Numbered from the stretch's first letter, positions 1 through 9,116 are shown. The stretch is 64,000 bases of DNA from Candidatus Vicinibacter affinis (GCA_016714365.1 JADJNH010000005.1:1464501-1528500); one strand, 5' to 3'. The notes: a model not told the origin generated them from the sequence alone. A program made the numbers and translations.

Positions 1-768
1 TGCGACTATCTTGGCCAAAGAATCTCCGGCTGTGATTTCACTTTTAACATTCATACCTGCCCAACTCAAAACATTCTTATGCTCTGAGGCCTTGAGAGCA
101 ATGTAGTCTTTTTCCAAGGGAAACATCGCAGTGAGGATAGCCTGAGATACAGAAGCTATTACTGCACCTTCTGAAGGATATCCGGGAAGATTGTTTTCCG
201 GCAAATGTGTAACAATGCTTGAATCATTTACATAAGCAGGGGTCCTGTTATACTTTTGTTGCAGTTGCCAGGTGGCAATCATTGCATCATACTGGGCTGC
301 AGTCAAATATGCCAACATTCTGCAGGCATATGGCGGATGCGAAAACGGGAAATAGGGATAAGTGGAAGGTGAAGCTGCATTTGGAACTCCATAACTGCCA
401 TCCTGATTGGGAGCAGGTGGTAAATTATACTTAGACACCAGATCCCTCGCGATTTCATTCCATCGGATAAGACCGTTATTTCCCCAGTATTTTATCGCAT
501 TGAGTTGTTCAGTACTCGGTTTTGCAGAGGCGGTTTTTAAATCTGACAACTCTTTTAGATAAGCCGCAGAGTTGGTTTCATCTGGTAATTTTACATCATA
601 TTGATTGACATCACCGATCAGAATCGTTTTCCAGGTTCCTCCTTGTGCATCAAGTCCGGAAAAATGGTAAGTGTCAAACGAATAACCGGTATCAATGTCC
701 TCCTGACAGGAAAGAGCCAGCACACATATTGCCGTAAAAGCTATTATTGATTTAAAATATTTTTTCAT
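1..768 (-). CDS. PAP2/vanadium-haloperoxidase-like lipoprotein, C-terminus cut by window edge
   Basis: The reading frame is open from an ATG at 768 to the window edge, so about 256 N-terminal residues are visible. It begins with a lipoprotein signal (lysines, hydrophobic stretch, then LALSC with Cys at about residue 22), so the mature protein is probably anchored in an envelope membrane. Around residue 196 there is a YPSEGAV stretch that resembles the second phosphatase motif (PSGH-like) of vanadium haloperoxidase/PAP2 proteins of Bacteroidota. The last motif, with the catalytic His, would lie outside the window, so activity cannot be judged. The gene starts 11 nt after the outer-membrane barrel gene at 780-1715 and probably shares its transcript. 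The family call rests on one motif and the overall look of the sequence. Confidence 0.65.
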   Translation of the reverse strand, partial: MKKYFKSIIAFTAICVLALSCQEDIDTGYSFDTYHFSGLDAQGGTWKTILIGDVNQYDVKLPDETNSAAYLKELSDLKTASAKPSTEQLNAIKYWGNNGLIRWNEIARDLVSKYNLPPAPNQDGSYGVPNAASPSTYPYFPFSHPPYACRMLAYLTAAQYDAMIATWQLQQKYNRTPAYVNDSSIVTHLPENNLPGYPSEGAVIASVSQAILTAMFPLEKDYIALKASEHKNVLSWAGMNVKSEITAGDSLAKIVA

Positions 769-779
769 GAGTTTACTTT

Positions 780-1715
780 TTATTGAATGGAGTTATTTGA
801 TTGTTTGTTCCATAGGCCAAACTGATAAGCGACCCCTCCACTGTAAATGGTGGATTGCCCTACATTACGACCATCCAAAACATAGTTTCCTGATCCGATA
901 ATACTTAATCCTTTTACGAATGTTGGGTAATACTGAAAGCCAAAACCTATTCTGCTATTGTTCATTTTATTCGAAGGAAATGGCATATCCTGTCTTCTGA
1001 TGTCATGTCCGGACAAACTGGTCATACCATCATAATTGACTTCAAGTCTAAGCCCTTTGTCAAACAACCACATTCCAATTAAGGCATTAAAAGTGGTGGC
1101 ATTTGGCATGTCCGCTTTATTGGAATAATATCCTTTATCTGTGTAATAATAATCCCTGTCCAAAGTGATTTCACTTCTTAAGTGGTAACCATACATGCCT
1201 CTAATGAAAAGTCCAAAATCAAATTCATATTGTAACATTCCTCTTAAGGAGGCTTCTGTCGCACCCAACCCAATACTAAAAGGCAAATAGTCCGGATTAT
1301 AATCGGTGACCGGAGTAGTCAATCCTAATGTGGTGTGTAAAAGAACCGATCCGGGGCCTATTTTTTGTCTGATAAGTTCTGCCTTTAGCCACATTCCAAG
1401 ATCTTGAATTCCCTGATCACCACTAAATTGACCGGCTGTTGGCTTGGTTTTTACCCAGGGAAGGGCAGCCATAAAATTGATCTTGTCTGTAATTCCCAAA
1501 GAAAACATGGGCATTACGCTTTGTCGATTGAGGGTACCAATATTACCATTCGTTCTCTTGAGTGTTCCTTCCCAGTATTCGTTCCAGCTGTCGTGTGAAT
1601 AAATTGCAGCCACACAAATCTGACCCTTGGGCATCATCAGATTGTCAATAGGCGTTTGTGCATTTAATTGCACAATAATTGTACAGGTAAGTAAAAAAAG
1701 TAGACTTCGTTTCAT
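780..1715 (-). CDS. Outer-membrane beta-barrel protein, MetA-pathway/transporter-like
   Basis: 311 residues with a classic Sec signal peptide (cleavage near LNAQ, residue 20). The mature part is made of alternating aromatic/polar strands separated by Gly/Asn/Asp turns, and it ends in a strand typical of outer-membrane barrels. The pattern (FSLGITDKINFMAALPWV, then a lengthwise series of strands) resembles the phenol-degradation MetA-like / transporter family of barrels, whose substrates are mostly unknown. It is the first gene of a likely two-gene unit with the PAP2 lipoprotein, which suggests an envelope role. Its transcript probably starts near 1861 and passes through a strong hairpin at 1784-1807 before reaching the start codon, so premature termination in the leader is plausible. 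Confidence 0.7.
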   Translation of the reverse strand: MKRSLLFLLTCTIIVQLNAQTPIDNLMMPKGQICVAAIYSHDSWNEYWEGTLKRTNGNIGTLNRQSVMPMFSLGITDKINFMAALPWVKTKPTAGQFSGDQGIQDLGMWLKAELIRQKIGPGSVLLHTTLGLTTPVTDYNPDYLPFSIGLGATEASLRGMLQYEFDFGLFIRGMYGYHLRSEITLDRDYYYTDKGYYSNKADMPNATTFNALIGMWLFDKGLRLEVNYDGMTSLSGHDIRRQDMPFPSNKMNNSRIGFGFQYYPTFVKGLSIIGSGNYVLDGRNVGQSTIYSGGVAYQFGLWNKQSNNSIQ

Positions 1716-1783
1716 TTGAGTATAATTGAAAGTTCGTGAGTATTTGAATACTTGTCTACTTGGTCAGTGCTTCTATAAATAAG

Positions 1784-1807
1784 AAAGGGCTGATGTTTCA
1801 GCCCTTT
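1784..1807 (-). terminator. Leader hairpin (attenuator or small-RNA terminator)
   Basis: A perfect 10-bp inverted repeat (AAAGGGCTGA / TCAGCCCTTT) with a 4-nt loop, followed on the minus strand by a moderately U-rich run. It lies between a good minus-strand promoter (1868-1900) and the barrel start codon at 1715, about 55 nt after the expected transcription start. The preceding gene on this strand already has its own terminator at 2034-2067. Confidence 0.6.
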
Positions 1808-1867
1808 TATATTAAAACTTTAAAACTCAATCTTGATGAAATCTCTCTTTCTTTCCAAACTATGAGT

Positions 1868-1900
1868 CAAATGTAGGATGACTTACAAATTGATTTCAAA
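1868..1900 (-). promoter_or_regulatory. Bacteroidota-type promoter for the barrel/PAP2 unit
   Basis: On the minus strand, TTTG (1900-1897), a 21-nt spacer, then TACATTTG (1875-1868). This fits the Bacteroidota housekeeping promoter (TTTG, about 19-21 nt, TAnnTTTG). Three other promoters in this window show the same 21-nt spacing. The predicted start is near 1861. Confidence 0.65.
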
Positions 1901-2033
1901 CTAATTGACGAAACCTATTTAGAATTATGTGAAAAGTATATTTTAAATGACAAAATGAACTTAAGTTGATTTATGTTTTATCTTTTGTTAGATGATTTTA
2001 AAGTGGGGACCTACACTTTGCCTACATAGTTGC

Positions 2034-2067
2034 AAAAAAAATCCCCCAACAAATTGCTGGAGGATTT
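2034..2067 (-). terminator. Rho-independent terminator after the SPFH gene
   Basis: On the minus strand the RNA forms a 12-bp stem (AAAUCCUCCAGC with GUUGGGGGAUUU, including two G-U pairs) with a 5-nt loop, followed by a run of U. It sits 21 nt after the stop codon of the SPFH gene. The stem closes fully only on this strand because of the wobble pairs, which fixes its direction. Confidence 0.8.
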
Positions 2068-2087
2068 CTCAATATTAGAATTGTCTC

Positions 2088-2918
2088 TTAACCATTCATT
2101 TCTATCACTGGACTGGTTTCCTTATCAGAACACAATACAACCATTAAATTCCCAACTAGCCTGGATTTTTCCTGATCACTGAATTCTGCAATCTTTCTTT
2201 CCTGAAGTTGATGCAATGCATTCTCCACCATCCCAACAGCGCCCTCTACAATTTTGAATCGGGCTGCCACAATTGCCTCTGCCTGCTGCCTTTTGAGCAT
2301 GGCCGCCGCAATCTCAGGGGCGTAGGCAAGGTATCCGATTCTTGCTTCCATAACCTCAATTCCGGCAATCTCAAGCCTTTCCTGCAGTTCTCTTTCCAAA
2401 GAATCATTCACCTCAACACTGCTGGATCGAAGCGTAATTTCATCATGATTTTCAACATGATCGTAAGCATAATGACCCGCAAGTTTGCGTACCGCAGAAT
2501 CTGTCTGGACTTTAACAAAATTATACAAGTCTTCAACTTCAAAGGCTGCTTTAAATGTTTCTCTTACACGCCATACCAGAATTACACTGATTTGGATTGG
2601 GTTACCTCTCTTGTCGTTTACTTTCAGTCGTTCACTGTCGAAGTTATTTGCTCTAAGAGAAATTCCCTTCTTGGTGTAAAATGGATTTGCCCAGTAAAAT
2701 CCTGCATCCTTAAGGGAACCAACATACTTACCAAAAAGAGTTAAGACTTTAGAGAAATTTGGATTGATAATAATAAACCCGGACAACAAAAGTGTCCACA
2801 ACAAACCTCCTCCAATCCACCAAATTGGTTCTTGGTATAAATAAGCGGTTACTGGTAACAATAGGACGAGCACTAAAACAGGCCATCCTGAAATCGGGGT
2901 AAAAATTTTTTCATTCAT
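2088..2918 (-). CDS. SPFH/Band 7 domain membrane protein
   Basis: 276 residues. Two hydrophobic segments at about residues 12-27 and 33-50 form a membrane hairpin, followed by an SPFH (stomatin/prohibitin/flotillin/HflK) domain: NPNFSKVLTLFGKYVGSLKDAGFYW, then the beta-rich core, then a helical stretch with the typical AxAMLKRQQAEAIVAAR pattern. SPFH proteins oligomerise at membranes and act as scaffolds. This short form is widespread in bacteria and its exact task is not established. The gene is single, with its own terminator downstream, and the divergent or neighbouring genes give no functional hint. The N-terminus begins at the only in-frame ATG before the first membrane segment. Confidence 0.85.
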   Translation of the reverse strand: MNEKIFTPISGWPVLVLVLLLPVTAYLYQEPIWWIGGGLLWTLLLSGFIIINPNFSKVLTLFGKYVGSLKDAGFYWANPFYTKKGISLRANNFDSERLKVNDKRGNPIQISVILVWRVRETFKAAFEVEDLYNFVKVQTDSAVRKLAGHYAYDHVENHDEITLRSSSVEVNDSLERELQERLEIAGIEVMEARIGYLAYAPEIAAAMLKRQQAEAIVAARFKIVEGAVGMVENALHQLQERKIAEFSDQEKSRLVGNLMVVLCSDKETSPVIEMNG

Positions 2919-3027
2919 TTTTCTTCGTTTGCCTGAATTAACAAACAGAATGAATGTTCAGTTCTCGGAAGTAAATACTTATCGAAATGTCAAGAAAAAG
3001 AAACGACGTATGTAGAAGAAAATCCGA

Positions 3028-4083
3028 CTAGAATCTGACCGGCTTTTTCTTTTGCTGGGTTTTTAACTCAATTTGTTCTGGTTCCTTATATTCGATTCCT
3101 TGCATATGACTTAATTCTGCTTCAGCTGCCAGGCATGGCAACAAAGTCCAGTATCCGGATGACATGATGACTCGGAATATTTCTGCGGCCTTTTCTTTGT
3201 TATTGGCTAAAAGGTTTTTATAAGCCAAGGCATATGCTTTTATGGCCCAGGTCTCCGCATCTACAATGTTGGTAGGAATCTGAGTAAGATCCACCAACTC
3301 TTTTTCAGAGAGTTCACCCTTGTAAAACAGCATAGCATCATGATAGGGTTTTGAAGAAGGCAGAATATGCATATCCTTGGATATGGCATTCAATATATTC
3401 TTTACATCTTCAGTTCTTCCTGATCTGTTGTAGCACTGAAATTGCCAGTAATAACTTCTTACCCATAAATCGGTATTGGTGGAAAAATCACCACAGACCT
3501 CAAACATCTTATCAGCGCTGGAAAAATCATTGTTGCATTGAAAGGCTAGACCCATCAAAAGGTAGTTTTTGAATTGCAAAGTCATATCGGCAATTGAATC
3601 TGAACCCCACATTCCAGTAAGACCTTTTGGATTGCTGATTTTCTCCATTTTTTGACCGGATTTCCAGAAATTATCAATAGCAGCGGTTAGCTGACGACCC
3701 AGTAACATGGCTTCCCCTCTGTATAAATATAGATCGGCCACCTCAGGAAATTTTTCAATACCCTTGGAATATAATTCAATGCCATTTTCCACCTGTCCAT
3801 TAGCAACAAATGCACGACCATATTGGATATACCCTTTTGGGTCATCCAGTTTGCCGAGATAAACATTCCTGGATTGTTCGATAAAAGCTTCTCGCGTTTG
3901 CTTTATTGAATCTGAATCATTCCACTCCTGAAGCTTATTTCCTAATAAATTAACTGCAAATGCAACCCCGGCCTTTGGATCTTTACTCGGATCCACGATT
4001 GATCCATTTCCCGATTTTGGATCATTCTTACATTGTGAAAAAAGGAGAAGTGTAGAGAAAATGAGACAAATTTTTGATTTCAT
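3028..4083 (-). CDS. TPR-repeat envelope protein, probable lipoprotein
   Basis: 351 residues. The N-terminus is a signal sequence ending LLLFSQC, with Cys at residue 18. Gln at the -1 position is unusual for a lipobox, so lipidation is likely but not certain. After a Gly/Ser/Pro-rich linker the protein is mostly helical, with tetratricopeptide-like units (YGRAFVANGQVENGIELYSKGIEKFP and the next unit are the clearest, roughly residues 85-160) and further degenerate repeats to the end. The C-terminus is basic (QQKKKPVRF). TPR proteins serve as protein-binding scaffolds, and no partner is indicated by the neighbourhood. No more specific function can be given. Confidence 0.65.
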   Translation of the reverse strand: MKSKICLIFSTLLLFSQCKNDPKSGNGSIVDPSKDPKAGVAFAVNLLGNKLQEWNDSDSIKQTREAFIEQSRNVYLGKLDDPKGYIQYGRAFVANGQVENGIELYSKGIEKFPEVADLYLYRGEAMLLGRQLTAAIDNFWKSGQKMEKISNPKGLTGMWGSDSIADMTLQFKNYLLMGLAFQCNNDFSSADKMFEVCGDFSTNTDLWVRSYYWQFQCYNRSGRTEDVKNILNAISKDMHILPSSKPYHDAMLFYKGELSEKELVDLTQIPTNIVDAETWAIKAYALAYKNLLANNKEKAAEIFRVIMSSGYWTLLPCLAAEAELSHMQGIEYKEPEQIELKTQQKKKPVRF

Positions 4084-4250
4084 GGTTCGTAAGAATTATA
4101 TTATTCCTAATTTTAAGACAAAGTTCTAAATTTCTAATGACTGCAGAAGAAACAAGGATCAATTAACAAAATCTTTAATATCAAACAGTTAGTGGATTTT
4201 AATTGAGGACAATTTAAGGTCAACGTTTATCTAATTAAATCATCACATAA

Positions 4251-5567
4251 ATGAATTTTATCATTAAGAAGTTTTTGAGAGTTTATACTGGCTATTTGCT
4301 TTTAATTCCAGGCTTTTTTATTGCATGTCAGACGGATCATGCATCTTTCCAGCTATCTTCTGAAAGACTCAGTTTACCCATCGTATTTGTCCATGGCACC
4401 TTAGCTTCCGGAGACACATACGCTACCCAGTTTCAAAGATTTTCAAGCAACAATTATGAAGAAGGTCTCATGTTCACGTATGATTGGAATACCTTAAATA
4501 TGGCAAATTCAGTTGGATTGCTCGATAATTTTGTTAATTCGGTCCTGCTTAAAACCGGGAAATCAAAAGTAATTCTGGTGGGTCATTCTGCGGGAGGAAC
4601 CCTGATTTACAATTATTGTAATGATGCCTTAAGAGCAGATAAAGTTGATAAATATATTCAACTTGGTAGTAACAAGCAATCTAAACCGGCGGGGAATAAT
4701 GGACAGATTCCGACGCTTAACATTTGGTCTACGGATGACCAGGTCGTGTCAGGAGATTCAATTTTAGGAGCAGTAAATGTGAAATTGAATGCCTTGGATC
4801 ACTATCAGATAGCAACACATTCCTTGGTTTTTATTGAAATGTATAAATTTATTACAGGTGACCTACCCCAATCAAACGAAATTATTCCTCTGAATAATTG
4901 CACCTTGGGAGGTAGGGTAGTAAGCCTTGGTGAAAATTCGCTGGTTTCTGGTGCAACGGTTCAAATTTATGAAGTAGATCCAACAACGGGATATAGAATA
5001 AATAGTGTTCCGGATACAACTTTAGTCCCTGATGCAAATGGATGGTGGGGACCTGTGGATGCAAAAAAATCTGCTTATTATGAGTTTGAGCTAAGAAAAA
5101 GTGGAGACCCAAACTTTAGAGTAGTTCATTATTATCGGGAACCAGTATTGAGAAATAATCCCTGGATTTATTTAAGAGCATTTCCACCGGCCGGATCAAC
5201 CATAGGGTTCTTATTAAACAATTTACCAAAAGATGATATGCAATCAGTGGTTGCGGTATTTTCTTCTAACCAGGCAATAATTAATGGCAGGGATCTACTC
5301 AAGATTGATGGTTATACCCTCTCCATTCCATCCTTAACAGCAGCCAACCAAACCACCATAGCACTTTTTTTATACGATGAAGGGGATTGTAAAACTTCAC
5401 TTGACAGCAAACTGATTTTTTCCTTTCTACCTTTTTTGAAAGGAGCGGATGTGTTCTTTCAAACCAACACCAAGGCCACTATTTCGCTTGAATTTAATGG
5501 TCGAAACTTGAATGTTCCCAATTGGAAGTCGGGCAGTGAGGGGGTGATCATTCCGGTATTTGATTAA
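4251..5567 (+). CDS. Lipase-like alpha/beta hydrolase lipoprotein with an accessory C-terminal domain
   Basis: 438 residues. The signal peptide ends at FIAC (Cys26), so the protein is probably a lipoprotein. Residues about 43-205 form an alpha/beta hydrolase: the oxyanion-hole strand VFVHGT, the nucleophile elbow GHSAGG with Ser113, an acidic residue in STDD (162-163) and His184 or His190 as the catalytic base. The remaining 230 residues start GGRVVSL and contain VDPTTGYR and DANGWWGP, resembling the C-terminal lipid-binding domain of the Archaeoglobus fulgidus lipase AF1763 and its bacterial relatives. I infer an extracytoplasmic lipase or esterase. The gene stands alone between a minus-strand gene and a small lipoprotein gene 42 nt downstream. 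Confidence 0.7.
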   Translation: MNFIIKKFLRVYTGYLLLIPGFFIACQTDHASFQLSSERLSLPIVFVHGTLASGDTYATQFQRFSSNNYEEGLMFTYDWNTLNMANSVGLLDNFVNSVLLKTGKSKVILVGHSAGGTLIYNYCNDALRADKVDKYIQLGSNKQSKPAGNNGQIPTLNIWSTDDQVVSGDSILGAVNVKLNALDHYQIATHSLVFIEMYKFITGDLPQSNEIIPLNNCTLGGRVVSLGENSLVSGATVQIYEVDPTTGYRINSVPDTTLVPDANGWWGPVDAKKSAYYEFELRKSGDPNFRVVHYYREPVLRNNPWIYLRAFPPAGSTIGFLLNNLPKDDMQSVVAVFSSNQAIINGRDLLKIDGYTLSIPSLTAANQTTIALFLYDEGDCKTSLDSKLIFSFLPFLKGADVFFQTNTKATISLEFNGRNLNVPNWKSGSEGVIIPVFD

Positions 5568-5609
5568 ATTCATTCAATTGTATTTTGAATATATGGATTT
5601 ATTCATTGA

Positions 5610-6368
5610 TTGATTTTTCTAATTTTATGGCATCATAAATTTTATACTCTGGAAACTTGTAATCAAATAAATTTAATCTGCCTTAGAAAAATATTTTTTT
5701 TGGCTTTGCTATTTATTTATTTATTTTTTGGTTGTACTAAAAGTGAGAATATTATTTTGTCTCCTTGCGAGGAAGTAATAAAATTGGAAGATATCAAACC
5801 CTATGGCCAATCATTTTCATGGCTACCCAGTGAAAAAGATTCTCAAGTTATATTCAAAAATGAGTCCGGCAAAGAATTAGTTTTTTCATACAATGGGCCC
5901 GGCCAGCAAACTTTGAAGTCTAATCATGAATCAAAGGTAGTTTGCAAGGAAGACTCCTCCTTGAATCAAATAGTAACTTATCAAATTCTGAGAAATTCTC
6001 TTCGTTTGTCAAATTTTTCAAATGCCGAGTTTCCGGTTTTAGCATTTATTTATGAACTTACAGTCTTGTATGATGAATTTCATCCATTGAAAAATAACAG
6101 ATTGGATGTCTTTAGAATTTATTCAGTTTTAAAAGATCAAGTTGGAGTTGAACAAAGAGATTTGTTGTTGGAAATTCCTCTCTACAACAGGAATTATGAT
6201 TATTATCAAGACCAATCTAAACAATTGCCAATTGTTAATTTTGGATTAAGAAGTTACTCCGATGTTTATACCAAATCCGGGGTTCAAGACCCTGGAGTTT
6301 TTTTCAACAAACAATTAGGGGTGGTTGCATTCAAAACATCTGATGGAGATTTATGGGTACGCTGGTAA
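5610..6368 (+). CDS. Hypothetical lipoprotein upstream of the Wzy-like gene
   Basis: A small envelope protein that I do not recognise. The signal peptide core is FFLALLFIYLFFGC followed by TKSEN, a good lipoprotein site. The only usable start in frame is TTG at 5610, which puts an extra 25 or so residues before the signal core. No ATG lies between, so the true start may be another non-ATG codon near 5680 and is uncertain. The mature part is mixed and strand-rich, with no known motif seen. It ends 23 nt before the polymerase-like gene at 6392, so the two are probably cotranscribed and might work together in surface-polymer assembly, which is inference. Confidence 0.55.
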   Translation: MIFLILWHHKFYTLETCNQINLICLRKIFFLALLFIYLFFGCTKSENIILSPCEEVIKLEDIKPYGQSFSWLPSEKDSQVIFKNESGKELVFSYNGPGQQTLKSNHESKVVCKEDSSLNQIVTYQILRNSLRLSNFSNAEFPVLAFIYELTVLYDEFHPLKNNRLDVFRIYSVLKDQVGVEQRDLLLEIPLYNRNYDYYQDQSKQLPIVNFGLRSYSDVYTKSGVQDPGVFFNKQLGVVAFKTSDGDLWVRW

Positions 6369-6391
6369 GTTTTTTTATCTGAATTTTTAGG

Positions 6392-7681
6392 ATGAAAGAC
6401 ACTTCCCTAATCAAATCTAGGCCTGATATAGCCAGCTTATTGGCTATTGCCTATATTTTTTCATTGTCCTTGATAAACGAGCCTGTTTATGGAAAAGTGA
6501 GTTTGAGTGAAGTGATTTTTCCTTTCCTTATGGTGACAATATTTTACCATCATAAAGTAAGGATTAGTCTAAAATCTTTCCTTAATCCATCCGATTTTTT
6601 TATTTTTTTATTAGTTGTGATTTTGGTTATTTATACAACCATATATACTAATAGCCATACTGTTTTTAATTTAGTCACGATAGGGTATTTGCTTTTGGTG
6701 GGATTGATATTTCGCATGTTCTCCATTGCAGATTCGAAAGGTTTTGTAAAAGTATTGATTTTAGGATTTTCTCTTTGTGGAATGTCGTTGGTTTTAACCG
6801 GATCTGTCGGATGGATTTGGGCTTTAATTTGTAAGCAACACAATATATGGGCCTGGTATTACTTGGATTTTCCTTATTTGGGTGACATTCCTAGAGCAAG
6901 AGGGTGGGCAGGCACTCCTGAAATGATGGCCTCATTGTTAAGTGTTAGTTTGTTGCTTAAATATCTTCTTCCAAAAACCATGGAGTTAAAATCTCAATTA
7001 TTAAAGGGGGTGATGTGCATTGAGTTTGTTGGTTTATTCCTGTGTTTTTCAAAAACGCTGATATTGTTGGTAGGGATTTTTATTTTTATGAGTGCCTTTC
7101 AATTTTACGGTACAAGAAAAGTGCTTGTTTTTATTTTCGGTCTACTTTTTTGTCTACTTTATCTTGTTGGCACAAATTTTATTTGGATCAATTCACACAA
7201 TTCATCCATTCCGAATTCATCAAAAATTGCTATTACCAAAATAAGAACTATAGGCAAGGATAATTATATTTTTTCTACACCCTATTATGAACTGAAGCGT
7301 GCGGCAATTTTGGCAGGAAAAGAAAAGGGATTTTTTTTTATCAAAGGAGCCACTTTTAATTCCTGGTTGGATCACCTTAAAATTGAGAAAAAATTTCCTG
7401 AACACCTGGAGTCATATGACCCTCATTGCACTTATTTGGGTGCATTTGCTGAGCTTGGTTGGCTTGGTTTATTAATTGTATTTGGTTTGTTGGCAAGCCC
7501 AATACTTACTTGCATTTTTCAACAAAAGGGAATTTCTTTGGCAGAACACCGCCTGATACTTGGTTTTAGTTTGTTTTTTTTCTTATTGGCAATTAACACT
7601 GATCTCCTGCATTTTAGACATTGGTGGATTATCTCAATAGGTTCTATTCGATTTTTAACCACAAAACCTTTACGAGTATAA
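6392..7681 (+). CDS. O-antigen ligase/polymerase-like membrane protein (Wzy_C family)
   Basis: 429 residues with about ten to twelve hydrophobic segments spread over the full length. A large loop at residues about 265-350 contains the features of the O-antigen ligase/Wzy family: SYDPHCTYLGAFAELGWLGLL, in which the His and the following E-G-W-G-like turn match the family signature region. Such proteins polymerise or transfer undecaprenyl-linked glycans at the outer face of the inner membrane. A distant flippase, Wza and glycosyltransferases lie at 18-40 kb, so this could be the polymerase for that surface polymer, but the locus is split by unrelated genes. The lipoprotein 23 nt upstream is its likely operon partner. 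Confidence 0.7.
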   Translation: MKDTSLIKSRPDIASLLAIAYIFSLSLINEPVYGKVSLSEVIFPFLMVTIFYHHKVRISLKSFLNPSDFFIFLLVVILVIYTTIYTNSHTVFNLVTIGYLLLVGLIFRMFSIADSKGFVKVLILGFSLCGMSLVLTGSVGWIWALICKQHNIWAWYYLDFPYLGDIPRARGWAGTPEMMASLLSVSLLLKYLLPKTMELKSQLLKGVMCIEFVGLFLCFSKTLILLVGIFIFMSAFQFYGTRKVLVFIFGLLFCLLYLVGTNFIWINSHNSSIPNSSKIAITKIRTIGKDNYIFSTPYYELKRAAILAGKEKGFFFIKGATFNSWLDHLKIEKKFPEHLESYDPHCTYLGAFAELGWLGLLIVFGLLASPILTCIFQQKGISLAEHRLILGFSLFFFLLAINTDLLHFRHWWIISIGSIRFLTTKPLRV

Positions 7682-7872
7682 TTTATTGACATCTTTTCGG
7701 AATTTTCAAACCAAGCATGATTTTAAAAAGTAGAGTGGAGTAGAGGTAAGTACTCGCTTCTCAAAACAAATTCAATTTATCAAATGCAATTTATATAAGT
7801 AAAAATTCATTTCGACAGGAGAATCTGTTTGATTGGTATTCTTATTTTTTAATAAAAATTGGGGATATTTTA

Positions 7873-8277
7873 TTAACTCCAGGATGCAAGAATAGCACCC
7901 ATAACAACAGAAATGCAAACGAAATAGCCGGCATCAATTAGAAATAATTGAATTGATCTTCTTGAAAACAAATAGCTTACACCTAATGAGGTGCATATAA
8001 ATCCCACAGAGATTAAAAACCCATGTTTGATCCCATCAGCCATCCCATTTTTATCTGTCGTGATCAGATTCAAATTCAATATAATGCAGAAGAATAAAAT
8101 CAGAAATAATGCAGTGCCATAAAGTTGAGCCATATTTCCATTTCTCAACTGGTCATCTGTTAATTTATTTTCCCTTTGCCATTTTGGGCCAAACAAGAAT
8201 GGACCATACCAAAAATAGCCAATCACGAATGCAAGCAAACTCGAAATGATTACCGCTAGCCAATTTATGTGAGACAT
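7873..8277 (-). CDS. DUF1761 family membrane protein
   Basis: 134 residues, four predicted membrane helices. The N-terminus INWLAVIISSLLAFVIGYFWYGP followed by FGPKW is the hallmark of the DUF1761 family, which is common in bacteria and has no assigned function. The length is normal for the family. It follows pyrH by 50 nt on the same strand and may be read from the same transcript. Confidence 0.85.
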   Translation of the reverse strand: MSHINWLAVIISSLLAFVIGYFWYGPFLFGPKWQRENKLTDDQLRNGNMAQLYGTALFLILFFCIILNLNLITTDKNGMADGIKHGFLISVGFICTSLGVSYLFSRRSIQLFLIDAGYFVCISVVMGAILASWS

Positions 8278-8327
8278 AATTTTGTATATTAGTAATTTTA
8301 AATAAAATTTTTAAAGTTGAAAAGGTT

Positions 8328-9032
8328 TTAAAATACGGTAGTTCCAATTTTTTCACCTCTCACGATTCTAATAAGATGGTCATTTTGATTGATGTCAAAA
8401 ACCACAATGGGGATTTTGTTTTCCTTGCAAATTGTAAATGCTGTCATATCCATGACTTTAAGATTTAAACGAATTACATCATCAAAACTAAGGTGTTCAA
8501 ACTTTTTAGCATCCGAATTTTTTTCCGGGTCTTTGTCATAAATCCCATCTACACGAGTCCCCTTAAGAATTACGTCCGCATTTATTTCACTTGCCCTGAG
8601 AGCGGCTGCAGAATCAGTGGTAAAATATGGATTGCCGGTGCCTGCAGAAAAAATAAGCGTTCTTCCTTTTTCCAGATGCCTGGTTGCCCTCCTTCTGATG
8701 TAAGGTTCTGCAATTTGTCTCATTTCAATAGCTGAGATCATTCGGGTAAAAACTCCCAACGTTTCGAGGGCACTTTGAAGAGCCATGCCATTGATACAAG
8801 TTGCCAACATTCCCATATAATCACCTTGAACCCGCTCGATTCCTGAATCTGATCCTAGCCCTCTGAAAATATTCCCTCCACCTATAACCACCGCAACCTC
8901 GACCCCTTCTGTTACAAGACTCTTAATCTGTTCAGCATAATAGCGAAGCATTGCAGGGTCAATCCCAAACTGCTGTTCACCCATTAGAGATTCTCCACTG
9001 AGCTTAAGAAGAATTCGTTTGAATTTTATCAT
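8328..9032 (-). CDS. pyrH: UMP kinase
   Basis: 234 residues, full length for bacterial UMP kinase, which phosphorylates UMP to UDP in pyrimidine synthesis. Characteristic motifs are KRILLKLSGE at the N-terminus (phosphate-binding loop), VVIGGGNIFRG, and the acidic-kinase-fold segment with TDSAAALRASEINAD and GTRVDGIYDKDP. The bacterial enzyme is hexameric and regulated by GTP and UTP. It follows tsf, the usual order rpsB-tsf-pyrH in many bacteria, but a strong terminator lies between tsf and pyrH here. I saw no clear promoter in the 84-nt gap, so expression may depend on read-through. Confidence 0.97.
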   Translation of the reverse strand: MIKFKRILLKLSGESLMGEQQFGIDPAMLRYYAEQIKSLVTEGVEVAVVIGGGNIFRGLGSDSGIERVQGDYMGMLATCINGMALQSALETLGVFTRMISAIEMRQIAEPYIRRRATRHLEKGRTLIFSAGTGNPYFTTDSAAALRASEINADVILKGTRVDGIYDKDPEKNSDAKKFEHLSFDDVIRLNLKVMDMTAFTICKENKIPIVVFDINQNDHLIRIVRGEKIGTTVF

Positions 9033-9076
9033 GATTACAGACCTTAAAATTATTATTTATCTCGATATTTAGTGAC

Positions 9077-9115
9077 AAAAAAAAAGCGAATGATTTTTCA
9101 TTCGCTTTTTTTTTT
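9077..9115. terminator. Terminator between tsf and pyrH
   Basis: An 8-bp GC-containing stem (GCGAATGA / TCATTCGC, 9086-9093 with 9098-9105) with a 4-nt loop, flanked by nine A on one side and ten T on the other, so it can act on both strands. On the minus strand it lies directly after the tsf stop codon and closes the ribosomal-protein operon. Confidence 0.9.
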
Positions 9116-9116
9116 G

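Noticed and set aside
219..434. Plus-strand open frame inside the PAP2-like gene
   Set aside because: It is antisense to a good minus-strand coding frame with lipoprotein signal and has no recognisable product.
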